Shown: positions 48,823-58,523, numbered from the stretch's first letter. The stretch is DNA of 60,266 nt from Leptolyngbyaceae cyanobacterium RU_5_1 (GCA_012034055.1 JAAUSG010000005.1:1-60266), one strand, 5' to 3'. Numbers and translations are program-made. Notes: generated by a model not told the origin, from the sequence alone.

Positions 48823-49176
48823 CTGGAGTAGGCTCAATGTTTGCCCCAGATTGAGCGGCAGCAGCGTAATCCCTTCGATCCGCGACTGTATCCAACCCTC
48901 TCCCCAATGCCACTCGTGAAATCCGTCGATCCCCTGACTGAGCAGCAAACATAAACTGTTGGGTTCTGCTTGCGTGACGGTGTGTTGAATGGCGATCGGT
49001 CCAAGCCAGCTTATATAGGTTAAACCCGCGTGCAACTCTTCAGGTAATCCATTCGGCAACCGTTGCGGGAATAGCCACTTCTGTAGCTTGGCTGAGTGGA
49101 GTAAGCTTTCCCGGAGTGCCTGTTCGGAGGCGGGAACTTCAATGCGGAGACTGCTCTGCTGAAACGTACCAAACAT
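48790..49176 (-). CDS. Conserved cyanobacterial SRPBCC-like protein
   Basis: 128 residues, MFGTFQQSSLRIEVPASEQA at the start, then GLTYISWLGPIAIQHTV and the well-formed GIDGFHEWHWGEGWIQSRIE segment. The alternating beta pattern and a long C-terminal helix (LGQTLSLLQLRQFL) suggest a START/SRPBCC fold. No enzyme motif is seen. It overlaps the end of hisD by 33 bases in the convergent direction. I recognise it as a conserved cyanobacterial type without assigned function. Confidence 0.65.
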   Translation of the reverse strand: MFGTFQQSSLRIEVPASEQALRESLLHSAKLQKWLFPQRLPNGLPEELHAGLTYISWLGPIAIQHTVTQAEPNSLCLLLSQGIDGFHEWHWGEGWIQSRIEGITLLPLNLGQTLSLLQLRQFLATSNP

Positions 49177-49292
49177 AGTTGATCATGAAACATCTGTGCT
49201 TTCAGTATGCCAAACGTTGCTGGATATCGCCCCAATATCTATTGATCAAAAGAATACAATAGAGCAAACCCGTTCCAGGATTTGCAGCACTC

Positions 49293-49667
49293 ATGTCAAA
49301 TGAAACAATTTGGATTGTGACCGACGATGCGCCTCAAATGACGGTTCCCGATGGGCAAAAAGGTGGAATCGATCCCGTTAGAACCATCCATCCACCTGCC
49401 ACCTCTGAAAAAGGAGTCCGAGTCAGCGTGGACAAATTAGAGCAGGAAATGACAAACTTCCTGCACATCGTAGGACGACTGTTTCATCGGGCAGAGCAGC
49501 AAGCCGTAGAGCAAAAACCGGGAATGCAACTCGATGAAATCGAATTGTCAGTAGAAATCAGTGCCTCTGGTGAAGTTAAGCTAATCGGCAGTGGTGTGAA
49601 GGCGGATGGAAAAGGAGCGATCAAGCTCAAGTTTAAGCGAGTAAAACCAAAGATATTGCCAAGCTGA
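49293..49667 (+). CDS. Pepco-domain protein, partner of the caspase-like protein
   Basis: 124 residues: MSNETIWIVTDDAPQMTVPD, then VRVSVDKLEQEMTNFLHIVG and LDEIELSVEISASGEVKLIG with a basic end KGAIKLKFKRVKP. I recognise the peptidase-co-occurring (Pepco) type of small beta-rich domain, which in predicted conflict systems is encoded beside a protease or caspase effector. No enzymatic motif is present. It ends one base before the caspase gene start, so translation is coupled. It would act as a regulator, sensor or substrate of the effector; that role is inference. Confidence 0.7.
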   Translation: MSNETIWIVTDDAPQMTVPDGQKGGIDPVRTIHPPATSEKGVRVSVDKLEQEMTNFLHIVGRLFHRAEQQAVEQKPGMQLDEIELSVEISASGEVKLIGSGVKADGKGAIKLKFKRVKPKILPS

Positions 49668-49668
49668 A

Positions 49669-51732
49669 ATGACCAAAAACTACGCACTGGTTATCGGCAT
49701 TAACCAATACACCAACTTGCAATCCCTGCGTTTTGCTAAACGGGATGCCGAATTGATGCAAGCTTTCTTCAAACAAGAAGCCAGGTTTGATCAGGTCTTT
49801 TATTTTTCTGATAATTCGCCAGAGATTCTGCCCTATCAAGGATCACCCATTCAAACCCGCCCAACCTATGGCAATCTGCGTTATTTCCTCCGCGCCCAGT
49901 TTGACCGACCCTTCCTGAGCGCAGATGACAACTTTTGGTTCTTCTTCAGCGGACATGGAAACCGCTACGCCGATCGCGATTATCTAATGCCTAGCGACTC
50001 CGATCTGGGAAGTATAGAACACACAGCAATCTCGATCAACTACTTGACCGAACGCCTACGTCGCTGTGGAGCAAATAATGTAGTGATGGTGCTGGATGCC
50101 TGTCGTAGTGAAGGTCGAAGATCTGGTGTAGGTATTAGCAATGAAGGCTATAGAGGAATCATAAGTATCTATGCTTGTAGACCCAATGAATCCTCTTATG
50201 AGATTGAACACAAAGACATTCAACAAGGAGCGTTTACGTATGTACTATTACAGGCTCTGAGAAATCAGTTGAAAGGGAGCCATTTTAATATTGAGCAGTT
50301 AGATGAATACTTGCGTCGTCAAGTAAAAGAAATTAACTCCAAATATGGAAAACCTGTACAAACACCTGCTATTGGAGTTGAGTCTATAACTCAACGCAGC
50401 CTAGTGCTACTATCTCAGTTCAAGTTGATTAATCAAAAAATTCCAAAAGCGGATACATCTGCTCAATGCGAGCAGTCAAACTTAGAGAATAGACAGTATT
50501 TTACTTACACTCTTATTGGACATCAAAATGCTGTTAGGGTAGTCAACTTTAGCCCAGATGGAATAAATCTAGCTAGTTGTAGTAACGAAGAAATCGTTAA
50601 AATATGGGATTTAAAGACTAGACAATCATTTGATATTGAGGCAGGCTCGAATTATATTTACTCTATTGCTTTTAGTGCAAATAATCGCTTCCTTGCCACT
50701 GGAGGTTTAGAAGAAGTCATTGATATATGGGATTTGCAGAATTGGGAGCATATATATTCTCTTAAAGACTCAGGAGTCGTTACTTCAATGAGTTTTACTC
50801 CCGACAACCGACTTCTTATTAGTGGTTGTACTGATAGCAAAATTAGAGTTTGGAACTTAGAGATTAGAGAAAGGAAGAGCATTCTTTCTGGGCATTCAGG
50901 AGCTATTCAGTCTCTTGCTATTAGCCCAGATGGAAAGCTTCTTGTCAGCGGCAGTGATGATAACAAAGTTAAACTTTGGAACTTAGAGACTGGAAAATCA
51001 GTAAGAACCTTTTTCCATAAAAATAAATTCGGAGTGAACTCAGTTGCATTCAGTCATGATGGGCAACTGATTGCAAGTGGCAGTCATGATAAAACTGTCA
51101 AGATTTGGGGTCTGGAATCTAGCCAACCTCTTTCAATTCTTGATAAATTTACGGATGCTATTCACGCTGTTGTATTCAGTCCAAATGATCAACTTTTAAT
51201 TTGTGGTACGAATGATAAGAAAGTTCAGGTCTGGAATATAAGCAATATAAACAAAGCAAAATTAGTTCATGATTTGGAGGGTCACACTGGATGTGTAAGT
51301 TCGGTTGCCATTAGTCCCGATGGTGAGACATTAGCAAGTGGAAGCTCTGACCGAACCATTAGAATTTGGAAAGGATATTTGAGTCAAGATTTCGGGGGCA
51401 AACCTCCAACTGCCTCTCAAACAAAGTTGAATACCTCCTCTCCAAATACTGAGAGCGAGAGACAAAGATTTGAAAGTGTAATTAAAGCCCTCAATAATTC
51501 AGTTTTACCTTGGAAAAGAATTGATCTAAAGGAGGATCAAAAAGCTATCCTTTGGGGAGCCTGGAGAGGCAAAACATATGCTGTAATTGCTAGCGAAACT
51601 AACCACTCTTCAACTTATTTAAGACGGATTGCTCAGGAACTCTGGGAGCGGCTTTCGGCAAGGTTGGGTGAAAGAGTTGACAAGGATAATTTTCGGAAGT
51701 TAATAGAGAAGCGATTCGATGAAACAAGCTAG
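49669..51732 (+). CDS. Caspase-like (C14) protease with seven WD40 repeats and C-terminal HTH domain
   Basis: 687 residues. Residues 1-235 form a caspase fold: YALVIGINQYTNLQSLRFAK, catalytic His96 in FFFSGHGNRYADRDY and Cys145 in VMVLDACRSEG, so both catalytic residues are intact. Residues about 285-575 contain seven WD40 units (for example SPDGKLLVSGSDDNKVKLWN), enough for a closed propeller. Residues about 595-687 resemble the small HTH domain usually placed at the N-terminus of vWA-MoxR-associated and NB-ARC proteins (WRGKTYAVIASETNHSSTYL; LWERLSARLGERV). No NTPase lies between sensor and effector. Likely a cytoplasmic effector for regulated proteolysis or suicide. The second half is AT-rich compared with the neighbours. 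Confidence 0.85.
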   Translation: MTKNYALVIGINQYTNLQSLRFAKRDAELMQAFFKQEARFDQVFYFSDNSPEILPYQGSPIQTRPTYGNLRYFLRAQFDRPFLSADDNFWFFFSGHGNRYADRDYLMPSDSDLGSIEHTAISINYLTERLRRCGANNVVMVLDACRSEGRRSGVGISNEGYRGIISIYACRPNESSYEIEHKDIQQGAFTYVLLQALRNQLKGSHFNIEQLDEYLRRQVKEINSKYGKPVQTPAIGVESITQRSLVLLSQFKLINQKIPKADTSAQCEQSNLENRQYFTYTLIGHQNAVRVVNFSPDGINLASCSNEEIVKIWDLKTRQSFDIEAGSNYIYSIAFSANNRFLATGGLEEVIDIWDLQNWEHIYSLKDSGVVTSMSFTPDNRLLISGCTDSKIRVWNLEIRERKSILSGHSGAIQSLAISPDGKLLVSGSDDNKVKLWNLETGKSVRTFFHKNKFGVNSVAFSHDGQLIASGSHDKTVKIWGLESSQPLSILDKFTDAIHAVVFSPNDQLLICGTNDKKVQVWNISNINKAKLVHDLEGHTGCVSSVAISPDGETLASGSSDRTIRIWKGYLSQDFGGKPPTASQTKLNTSSPNTESERQRFESVIKALNNSVLPWKRIDLKEDQKAILWGAWRGKTYAVIASETNHSSTYLRRIAQELWERLSARLGERVDKDNFRKLIEKRFDETS

Positions 51733-51785
51733 CGATCGCCTACTTACCTCGGCTACCATAAATTCACGATGCTTCGGAACAATGT

Positions 51786-51995
51786 ATGAATATCCAGACA
51801 CAGAACTATCCCTTTGCTAAAGAACTCATTACAGATCCTGAAGGCAACATTCGCAAAGTTGTGCTGGACATTGAAGACTACCAACGTCTTTTGGACGCTT
51901 TGGAAGAAGAAGGATTCTATCGCGCCATGATGGAAGTGCGTGACGAAACTCCTCTGAACCTGACTGAAGCCCTGCTTGAGCTTAACCAAGCGTGA
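51786..51995 (+). CDS. Antitoxin of RelE-type pair
   Basis: 69 residues, acidic: [20 protein letters not shown], then [17 protein letters not shown]. This looks like the C-terminal toxin-binding type of small cyanobacterial antitoxins, with [14 protein letters not shown] similar to prevent-host-death or RelB proteins. The stop overlaps the toxin start as GTGA. Confidence 0.7.
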   Translation: MNIQTQNYPFAKELITDPEGNIRKVVLDIEDYQRLLDALEEEGFYRAMMEVRDETPLNLTEALLELNQA

Positions 51996-52261
51996 ATACT
52001 GAGTATTTGCCAAGTTTTCTTAAAGACTTAAAGGCACTTAAAAGCACACAAAGCTTTGAGTTAATTCAGGTGCTTGTGTTTGAGGAAATTCCTAGTTGCT
52101 CAAGCCTGGATGAGGTCAGAAATCTGAAAAGACTCAAGGATGTTGATAACGCTTATCGAATTCGCGTCGGCGACTATCGAATCGGTCTGTTCATTGAGGA
52201 TGAAACAATTACCTTTGCTCGAGTGCTACACCGAAAGGAGATTTATCGATACTTTCCTTAA
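51992..52261 (+). CDS. RelE/ParE-family toxin
   Basis: 89 residues from GTG 51992, overlapping the antitoxin stop. The pattern [18 protein letters not shown], then [20 protein letters not shown] and [12 protein letters not shown] matches RelE-type ribosome-dependent mRNA interferases. The [10 protein letters not shown] core and the C-terminal aromatic end are conserved. Forms a complete toxin-antitoxin pair directly behind the caspase protein gene. Confidence 0.85.
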   Translation: MNTEYLPSFLKDLKALKSTQSFELIQVLVFEEIPSCSSLDEVRNLKRLKDVDNAYRIRVGDYRIGLFIEDETITFARVLHRKEIYRYFP

Positions 52262-52352
52262 CGCGATCGCCTCTTGCCATAGCGCGATCGCCTAACAGCT
52301 ATCAGTTGGTAGCCAGCGATACAATGCCAAAGATTTAGTTACGGGTGCTTAC

Positions 52353-52603
52353 TTGGTTGATTGGAATAACTTCATCCCATCTGACTTTGAGTACGATGAT
52401 CAAAACGATAAACTGGCAGTACACCGGATAACTTTCAACGAAGCAGTGGAATGTTTCTTTTCTGATTACGAGGTTCGACGCAACAAGTCTTACGTGGATC
52501 GATACCAACTAATCGGCAGAACCTATGGCGGACGGAGGCTGAAAATTATCTTTCAATTCAAGCCGGAGAACGTGTTCGCATCATCACAGGATGGGATTTA
52601 TGA
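52353..52603 (+). CDS. BrnT-family toxin (frameshifted here)
   Basis: The TTG-started frame begins MVDWNNFIPSDFEYDDQNDK, and continues ITFNEAVECFFSDYEVRR and QLIGRTYGGRRLKIIFQFKP, the BrnT pattern. The family ending VRIITGWDL appears in another frame. One missing base near 52571-52576 explains this, giving a protein of about 83 residues ending at TGA 52601-52603, where the stop overlaps the next gene start as ATGA. BrnT is a RelE-fold ribonuclease toxin. The overlap with the partner supports the repaired frame. Confidence 0.75.
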
Positions 52604-52881
52604 GCGAGACACCTGCAAAAATACTTACTGAAGCAGAGATTGATGACATCCTGATTGCCCAGGCTGAGGATGAATCTGCTTGGGAAGAGGCGTTGCAAGT
52701 TCATCCTGCAAAGTGGGTGGCATTATCGCTCCCTGACCAGTTAATGGCAAGAGCGGCTTTCCTGGCGCAGTTGGATGGAGAGTCCGATGTTGAGTCGTGG
52801 TTGATGCAGGCGATTCAAGAGCGAATTGAATCAGAAGAAGCGACGTTTTTGCAGAAGAAGCGTAACTTTGTTCATCCGTAG
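52600..52881 (+). CDS. Partner (presumed antitoxin) of BrnT-like toxin
   Basis: 93 residues from ATG 52600 (MSETPAKILTEAEIDDILIA). It is acidic and helical and contains WVALSLPDQLMARAAFLAQL. It does not show the ribbon-helix-helix pattern of classical BrnA clearly, so the antitoxin role is based on position and the ATGA overlap. Confidence 0.6.
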   Translation: MSETPAKILTEAEIDDILIAQAEDESAWEEALQVHPAKWVALSLPDQLMARAAFLAQLDGESDVESWLMQAIQERIESEEATFLQKKRNFVHP

Positions 52882-52998
52882 CCTGTTTGGGCTATCAGAT
52901 ATTTGCGCGATCGCCCGTATCACGTTCATCTAAACCACGTCCAGCTCGGAATCTGTAGCTTTCCCTTCAGAAAAACTCCAGGTCTGGACGTGAACAAG

Positions 52999-53123
52999 AT
53001 TTACAGCAATTTTCTGTAGGATGGGCACTGCCCATCAAATCGTGGAATGCTTCTGTACCAAACCGTTGTGGGCGATGCCCACTCTACGATTTGTGGTTCA
53101 TTCATCTGAAAACCGCTGTAAAT
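52999..53123. mobile_element. MITE-like 125-bp element with ATTTACAGC ends
   Basis: The ends ATTTACAGC / GCTGTAAAT are inverted and continue imperfectly (AATTTTC / GAAAACC). Inside are GTAGGATGGGCACTGCCC and GGGCGATGCCCACTCTAC arms. No gene inside. The 472-base gap 52882-53354 otherwise contains only a 48-codon frame (53122-53268) without recognised homology. Confidence 0.65.
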
Positions 53124-53354
53124 GCAAACCGCTTCATTAGCTGGCCAGATCACTTCTGAGTTGGCTCATGAAAATTCTGCTGATTTGTTCCTGGAACTTG
53201 TGTTTAGCAGATTAGGACTTGTTAAGAAAGAACCTCCTGGTGGTGCGTTGCGCTGGTGCTTTTTTTGAATGGCGAAACCTATACAGCACCCTACCGCTCG
53301 ATCAAACAGTGAAATTGTTTCTTTACAGCCCGCTAGCCACTGCCTCTATATAGT

Positions 53355-55204
53355 ATGGATAGCTCAGGAAAACACCTTAATTGGCGTAGTTTGTTGGCTC
53401 AATTTGCTTTACCTCGGCTCGTCCCGATTCTTCCTGGCATAACGGCTGGTTTGCTGTCGCTTGGATTGTGGCAGGTTGGAGCCTGGCAAGCGCTTGAACG
53501 AGTAGGATACAACTCTTTGTTTTCTTTCCGTCAAACGTTGAACCGTCCTCGTTGGGATTCCAGAATTGTTGTAATTGCCATTGATAAAGCAAGCTTGAAG
53601 CAATACGGCGGGTTCCCCTGGACAAGAGATTCCTACACAAAGTTGTTGCGATCGCTAGAAGTCGCCCCCCCGGCTGTCATCGGTCTCGATATTATATTTG
53701 CTGAATCAACCTCTCAGGACTCTAGTCTAGCTGAGGCGATCGCAGGGATTGGCAATGTTGTACTAGCGACCGGGGCAGATGAGGAAGGACAAGCGATTCC
53801 GATTGTGCCGTCTCTGATCAATGTAGCTCCTCAAGGTCATGTCTATAACCGCTCAGATTCAGATGGCATTAGCCGCCAAGCCGTTCTCTACTTCAACCAA
53901 TTTCCTTCATTTGGCATTGCGGCGCTTCAGGTTTATCAAGAAACGATTCGCACTACGATCAAAGCCAAGGTAGACAGATCAGCCAGCCAAGCCATCTCCC
54001 TACCTCCCCCAACTCCAGGACTGCCAGAGCAGACTGCCTGGATTAATTGGATAGACACCACCCAAACCATCCCAACTTACTCCCTTAAAGATGTAGTCCA
54101 AGGAAAAATCCCGACCCAAGCATTCGCGGACAAGATTGTTTTGGTTGGCGCAACAAGTACAGGGTTAGATCCCCTGCATACTCCACTAAACCATACCCCG
54201 CCGACTTCTGGGGTCTATCTGCATGCTGCCGTCATTGACAACTTACTTAATCATCGATTTCTGCAATCCCTGCCCAATCATATTGTCCTGCCTTTGCTGA
54301 TGCTGTTAGGATTGGGCACAAATTTGATTCTGCTGCATCAAAAAGCCAGAGGTCGGGTTGTACTGCTGGCAATGCTCGTGTTGATCTGGTTTAGTGTTGC
54401 GGTTGCCTGTTTACTGTCAGACAGTACTGGTTGCCAGTTGCAGCACCGATCGGAACGATGCTCCTGACAGCGGCAGGATTGCAACTGCGAGAACAGCATG
54501 AAAAGCAGTTGCTGATGACTTTATTTGCAAAGCATCTCGATCCAGAGATGGCGGAGATGATATGGCAACATCGGGGTGAAATTGCCCAAGCAGGAGAGAT
54601 ATACCCACAAGAATTGGTCGCAACGGTTTTATTTATGGATATTCGAGGGTTTACATCGATTGCAGAAAAACTAGAACCGCGTGAGCTACTCAATTGGTTG
54701 AACCGTTATCTCGACCTCATGACAGGCTGCATTATGGAACATAAGGGCGTTGTGGATAAATACATTGGAGATGGAATTATGGCGGTGTTTGGCGTTCCGT
54801 TTCCTTCCACGACAATTGAGCGCATTCAACAGGATGCAATTAATGCGATCGCCGCCAGCCTCTCAATGCACCAACACCTCCAGGGACTGAACCAGTGTTT
54901 CCAGGCAGAAGGTAAGCCATTAATCACAATTGGAATTGGCATTCACACAGGTTCTGTGGTAGCCGGAAGTGTAGGCGGATCGCAGCGCATGAATTATTCA
55001 GTGTTGGGGGATACTGTCAACATTGCAGCGCGGCTAGAAGCAATGAACAAAAATGTGCTGACCGATAACCCCTACAACTTACTCGTTACAAACGAAACAC
55101 TGTCCTATTTGCAAGATCGCTATCGCACCCAGCTTGTCGGAGACATTCAACTGCGAGGACGCAAGCAAAGGATCACCGTTTTTTCTATTTTGGGAACCTA
55201 TTGA
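53355..55204 (+). CDS. CHASE2-domain adenylate/guanylate cyclase (frameshifted here)
   Basis: The N-terminal membrane helix (VPILPGITAGLLSLGLWQV) precedes a CHASE2 sensor at about 40-300 (DSRIVVIAIDKASLKQYGGF; IVLVGATSTGLDPLHTPLN), three membrane helices at about 305-375, and a class III cyclase domain (LFMDIRGFTSIAEKLEP, VDKYIGDGIMAVFGVP, MNYSVLGDTVNIAARLEAMN). The frame breaks at the T run 54410-54412; one added T joins the last helix to VRQYWLPVAAPIGTMLLTAA, giving about 616 residues. CHASE2 faces outside and senses unknown signals. Both metal-binding Asp residues are present, so it should be active. Confidence 0.85.
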
Positions 55205-55313
55205 AATTCCTGTGACTCAGATATGCTAACGCTACAATGCCGTGGGAAAGTTTCCATTCTCCCCTATCCTCCTTACATCTCACACCTCACACCTCACACT
55301 TCCCTTACCCCTC

Positions 55314-55730
55314 CTACTCCTGCTGCTCAACATACACGGAACCGTGCTCTTTACCATTTAGCGGAATGCTTTTGAAGCGAGGAATTCCTTTAATTACAAC
55401 TTCCTGGGCTTGCGGAGGAGCTTGCCCAGTTGTTAGTACCCAAATGGTGCCAGTGGTATCTTGCAGTTGGTAAACCATTCCACCCAGAATGGGGACGCGA
55501 TCGCCCACCAGTCCTTTGAGATAGACTGTAGAGCCGCTTATAGAGTTGTTTTGAATTTCTTGAATTGCAACTGTGGGGGGTCCGGTTGGCGTGGGGGCAG
55601 TGCTCTTTCCAGTCTCTGATACGGCAAGGCTGTTGCATCCAACGATCGCTATGCCAACTAGCAGTACCAGCAGTTGAACAGGGTGAAACCGGACTGACAG
55701 AAATCGTTTGGGAAATAGCTGAAGATTCAT
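55314..55730 (-). CDS. Small lipoprotein with OB-fold-like domain
   Basis: 138 residues from ATG 55730 (MNLQLFPKRFLSVRFHPV). The signal peptide ends in a lipobox IAIVGC, so Cys is lipidated. A Thr/Pro linker follows, then a beta-rich domain with VYLKGLVGDRVPILGGMVYQ and IWVLTTGQAPP, similar to small OB-fold nucleic-acid-binding-like lipoproteins. Envelope location is likely; function unknown. Confidence 0.7.
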   Translation of the reverse strand: MNLQLFPKRFLSVRFHPVQLLVLLVGIAIVGCNSLAVSETGKSTAPTPTGPPTVAIQEIQNNSISGSTVYLKGLVGDRVPILGGMVYQLQDTTGTIWVLTTGQAPPQAQEVVIKGIPRFKSIPLNGKEHGSVYVEQQE

Positions 55731-55863
55731 CGCAACGCTCAATTGAATCTGCGAAACTAGGGAAACCTAATGCTGTGTTAGCACAAACTGTTGAGTGGAA
55801 GCATACAGTTTGTTCGACTCTGCGCTTTCCCCTTCACACCCTACACCCTACACCAGATTGTCC

Positions 55864-56733
55864 ATGCCCTCTGACACTGCTCAACTGCTTGATGGAAAAG
55901 CACTCTCTCAACAGATTCAAGCTGAACTCAACCAGCAAATTCAAGCTTTGCAAACCCAGAAGGGGCGTCCTCCTGGTTTGGCGGTGCTAATGGTTGGCGA
56001 TAATCCTGCCAGTGCGGCTTACGTCCGGAATAAAGAAAGAGCCTGTACCAAAATCGGAATTGCTTCCTTTGGTCAGCACCTTTCAACAGAAACAACTCAG
56101 ATAGAGTTAGAAAAGGTGATTGATTCTCTCAATCAGGACGATCTCGTGGATGGCATCCTGGTGCAGTTGCCGTTGCCGGCCCACCTTAATGCCGTTGCAC
56201 TCTTGAACCAGATTCACCCTGACAAAGATGCCGATGGGCTACATCCAGTCAATATGGGAAGGTTGGTACGCGGTGAATCAGGGCTGCGCAGTTGCACTCC
56301 AGCAGGGGTGATGCGGCTCCTCCAGGAATACCAGGTTGATCCCAAAGGGAAACAGGCTGTGGTGATTGGTCGGAGTATTTTGGTCGGCAAACCCCAGGCC
56401 CTGATGCTATTGGAAGCGGATGCAACCGTTACGACTGCTCACTCCAAAACACCGGATTTGAAAGCGATCGCCCGCACTGCCGATATTTTGATTGTTGCCA
56501 TTGGTCGCCCTGGACTAGTTACAGCCGATATGGTTAAACCTGGAGCTACGGTCATTGACGTTGGCATGAACCGAATTACGGATTACGAGGGCAAGTCCTA
56601 TTTAGTGGGTGATGTGGATTTCAACGCTGTTCAGGACGTTGCTGAATTTCTCACTCCCGTTCCCGGTGGTGTGGGCCCGATGACGGTCGCCATGTTGATG
56701 CATAACACGGTGCAGAGCTATATACACAGTTAA
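55864..56733 (+). CDS. folD: Bifunctional methylenetetrahydrofolate dehydrogenase/cyclohydrolase
   Basis: 289 residues from ATG 55864 ([20 protein letters not shown]); the frame extends further upstream but the homologous start is here. Catalytic Lys is in [61 protein letters not shown] and [15 protein letters not shown] are conserved. The enzyme interconverts methylene- and formyl-THF in C1 metabolism. Confidence 0.97.
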   Translation: MPSDTAQLLDGKALSQQIQAELNQQIQALQTQKGRPPGLAVLMVGDNPASAAYVRNKERACTKIGIASFGQHLSTETTQIELEKVIDSLNQDDLVDGILVQLPLPAHLNAVALLNQIHPDKDADGLHPVNMGRLVRGESGLRSCTPAGVMRLLQEYQVDPKGKQAVVIGRSILVGKPQALMLLEADATVTTAHSKTPDLKAIARTADILIVAIGRPGLVTADMVKPGATVIDVGMNRITDYEGKSYLVGDVDFNAVQDVAEFLTPVPGGVGPMTVAMLMHNTVQSYIHS

Positions 56734-56789
56734 TCAGGAGATTTCTGCGAAAGATTCTACCCCTGTAGGAACGAACGGCCGTAGAACCA

Positions 56790-56864
56790 AAACCTCGGAG
56801 TTTTAAGCAACGATGCGGGTCATGATGTTTGATTTTGGGTTAAAAACTCTCAGGTTTGTGTAAG
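56790..56864. repeat. Degraded MITE relative of 35550-35643
   Basis: AAACCTCGGAGTTTTAA and TTAAAAACTCTCAGGTTT are inverted arms, followed by TGTAAGTCCTG as at the other copy (TGCGTAAGTCCTG). Confidence 0.55.
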
Positions 56865-56976
56865 TCCTGCCTTGATTTCATGTCTCATGTGTACAGAAAG
56901 CTCCGTAGAATGATGAGGAGCTATCGAATGCGTGTTTGAGAAACCACTGGAAAAATAGTCTGGGAGGGATACAGGA

Positions 56977-57903
56977 ATGGTAATGACGGATAATGTACGG
57001 GCGTCCCAGCGGGAGTTCCGTTTTGACCTGGCAACCTATCTTGCAGAGCGGCAAGCTCAAGTCGAGGCAGCGCTGGATCGATCCCTTCCAGTCATTTACC
57101 CGGAAAAGATTTATGAGGCCATGCGCTACTCATTAATGGCGGGTGGCAAACGGTTGCGTCCGATTCTGTGTCTGGCAACTTGTGAATTGACGGGCGGTAC
57201 GGTAGAGATGGCAATGCCGACTGCCTGTGCCTTGGAGATGATCCACACCATGTCTCTGATTCACGATGACCTGCCAGCAATGGACGATGATGACTATCGT
57301 CGGGGCAAACTGACCAATCACAAAGTGTTTGGCGAGGATGTGGCAATTCTGGCTGGTGATGGTCTACTCGCGTATGCCTTCGAGCATGTTGCGATCGCAA
57401 CCCAAAACGTTCCCGCCGATCGCCTGTTGAAGGTTGTGGCAATGTTGGGGCGTGCAGTGGGCGCGGCTGGCTTGGTCGGTGGACAGGTGGTTGACCTGGA
57501 CTGTGAGGGCAAAACAGACGTTTCGCTAGAAACCTTGAACTTTATCCACAATCACAAAACAGCCGCCTTATTGGAGGCATCGGTGATATCAGGAGCCGTT
57601 TTATTTGGGGCATCCGAGGAAGATTTGCAACGCTTGTCTCGCTATGCCCAAAACATTGGTCTGGCATTTCAAATTATTGACGACATTTTGGACATCACCG
57701 CGACTCAAGAGGAACTGGGGAAAACGGCTGGGAAAGATTTGCAGGCTCAGAAAGCGACCTATCCTAGTATCTGGGGACTGGAAGAATCCAGGCGGCAGGC
57801 TGAACGATTGGTAGACGGGGCCAAAGCGGAACTAACTGTCTTTGGTGAAAAAGCTGTGCCGCTGGTGGCGCTCGCAGAATTTATCACTGCCCGTACCCAT
57901 TGA
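56977..57903 (+). CDS. crtE: Geranylgeranyl diphosphate synthase
   Basis: 308 residues, soluble polyprenyl synthase. The first Asp-rich motif is in [18 protein letters not shown], the second in [39 protein letters not shown] is also present. It supplies C20 precursors for carotenoids, phytol and quinones. ATG at 56977 begins [11 protein letters not shown]; the second ATG (MTDNV) is possible. Its stop lies inside an 11-bp hairpin. Next to the DUF212 membrane gene, as in many cyanobacteria. Confidence 0.95.
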   Translation: MVMTDNVRASQREFRFDLATYLAERQAQVEAALDRSLPVIYPEKIYEAMRYSLMAGGKRLRPILCLATCELTGGTVEMAMPTACALEMIHTMSLIHDDLPAMDDDDYRRGKLTNHKVFGEDVAILAGDGLLAYAFEHVAIATQNVPADRLLKVVAMLGRAVGAAGLVGGQVVDLDCEGKTDVSLETLNFIHNHKTAALLEASVISGAVLFGASEEDLQRLSRYAQNIGLAFQIIDDILDITATQEELGKTAGKDLQAQKATYPSIWGLEESRRQAERLVDGAKAELTVFGEKAVPLVALAEFITARTH

Positions 57904-57931
57904 GCTAATAGCTGATAGCCATTAGCTCAAT
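57899..57931 (+). terminator. Hairpin over the crtE stop codon
   Basis: ATTGAGCTAAT (57899-57909) and ATTAGCTCAAT (57921-57931) are exact complements around AGCTGATAGCC. It may act as a terminator or is a short dispersed AGCTGATAGC repeat. Confidence 0.5.
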
Positions 57932-58047
57932 ACTCTTCCTGGCTGACGGGGAACAACTCAACGCTAATTTCTGTCTGCCGACCGTTAATCAAGCTGCTCG
58001 CGGTTCATTTTGACGATTCATCAAATCCCTCATTAAACCCAAATCAC

Positions 58048-58503
58048 ATGCAGGACTTTGGCAATATTCTCAACAACCAGGTGCTGTTGGTTGCAATTGC
58101 AGCCTGTCTGATCGCTCAAGTACTCAAATTTGCGGTTGAGCTTGGTAAGAACGGGAAGGTAAGTGTGCGATCGCTGGTTGAAACTGGTGGTATGCCGAGC
58201 GCTCACTCCGCCTTTGTGACCGCCCTGGCCACGGGTGTCGGGCAAATGTCAGGCTGGGAAAGTCCAGAGTTTGCGATCGCGGTCGTCTTCGCTGTGATTG
58301 TGATGTACGATGCCGCAGGCGTTCGGCAGGCGGCTGGCAAACAAGCCCGTGTCCTGAACCAGATCATTGATGAATTCTTTGAAGGTAATCATCAACTCAC
58401 TGAAGACCGACTCAAAGAACTGCTGGGACACACTCCCTTCCAGGTCATCGTCGGCTCAATCCTGGGCGTCGCCATCTCCTGGTTTGCGGACTGGTCCTAT
58501 TAG
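58048..58503 (+). CDS. Divergent PAP2 family membrane protein (DUF212)
   Basis: 151 residues with LIAQVLKFAVELGKNGKV, VETGGMPSAHSAFVTALATG (the phosphatase-like PSAHS motif), AIVVMYDAAGVRQAAGKQA-type segment and LLGHTPFQVIVGSILG. Four predicted membrane helices. The family resembles a minimal PAP2 acid phosphatase. The substrate is unknown; it is often linked with crtE in cyanobacteria. Confidence 0.9.
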   Translation: MQDFGNILNNQVLLVAIAACLIAQVLKFAVELGKNGKVSVRSLVETGGMPSAHSAFVTALATGVGQMSGWESPEFAIAVVFAVIVMYDAAGVRQAAGKQARVLNQIIDEFFEGNHQLTEDRLKELLGHTPFQVIVGSILGVAISWFADWSY

Positions 58504-58523
58504 ACGATCTTCAGCAAACACAA

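Noticed and set aside
53122-53268. 48-codon frame starting in the end of a MITE-like element
   Set aside because: The peptide looks protein-like but has no recognised family or ribosome site; kept only as a note.
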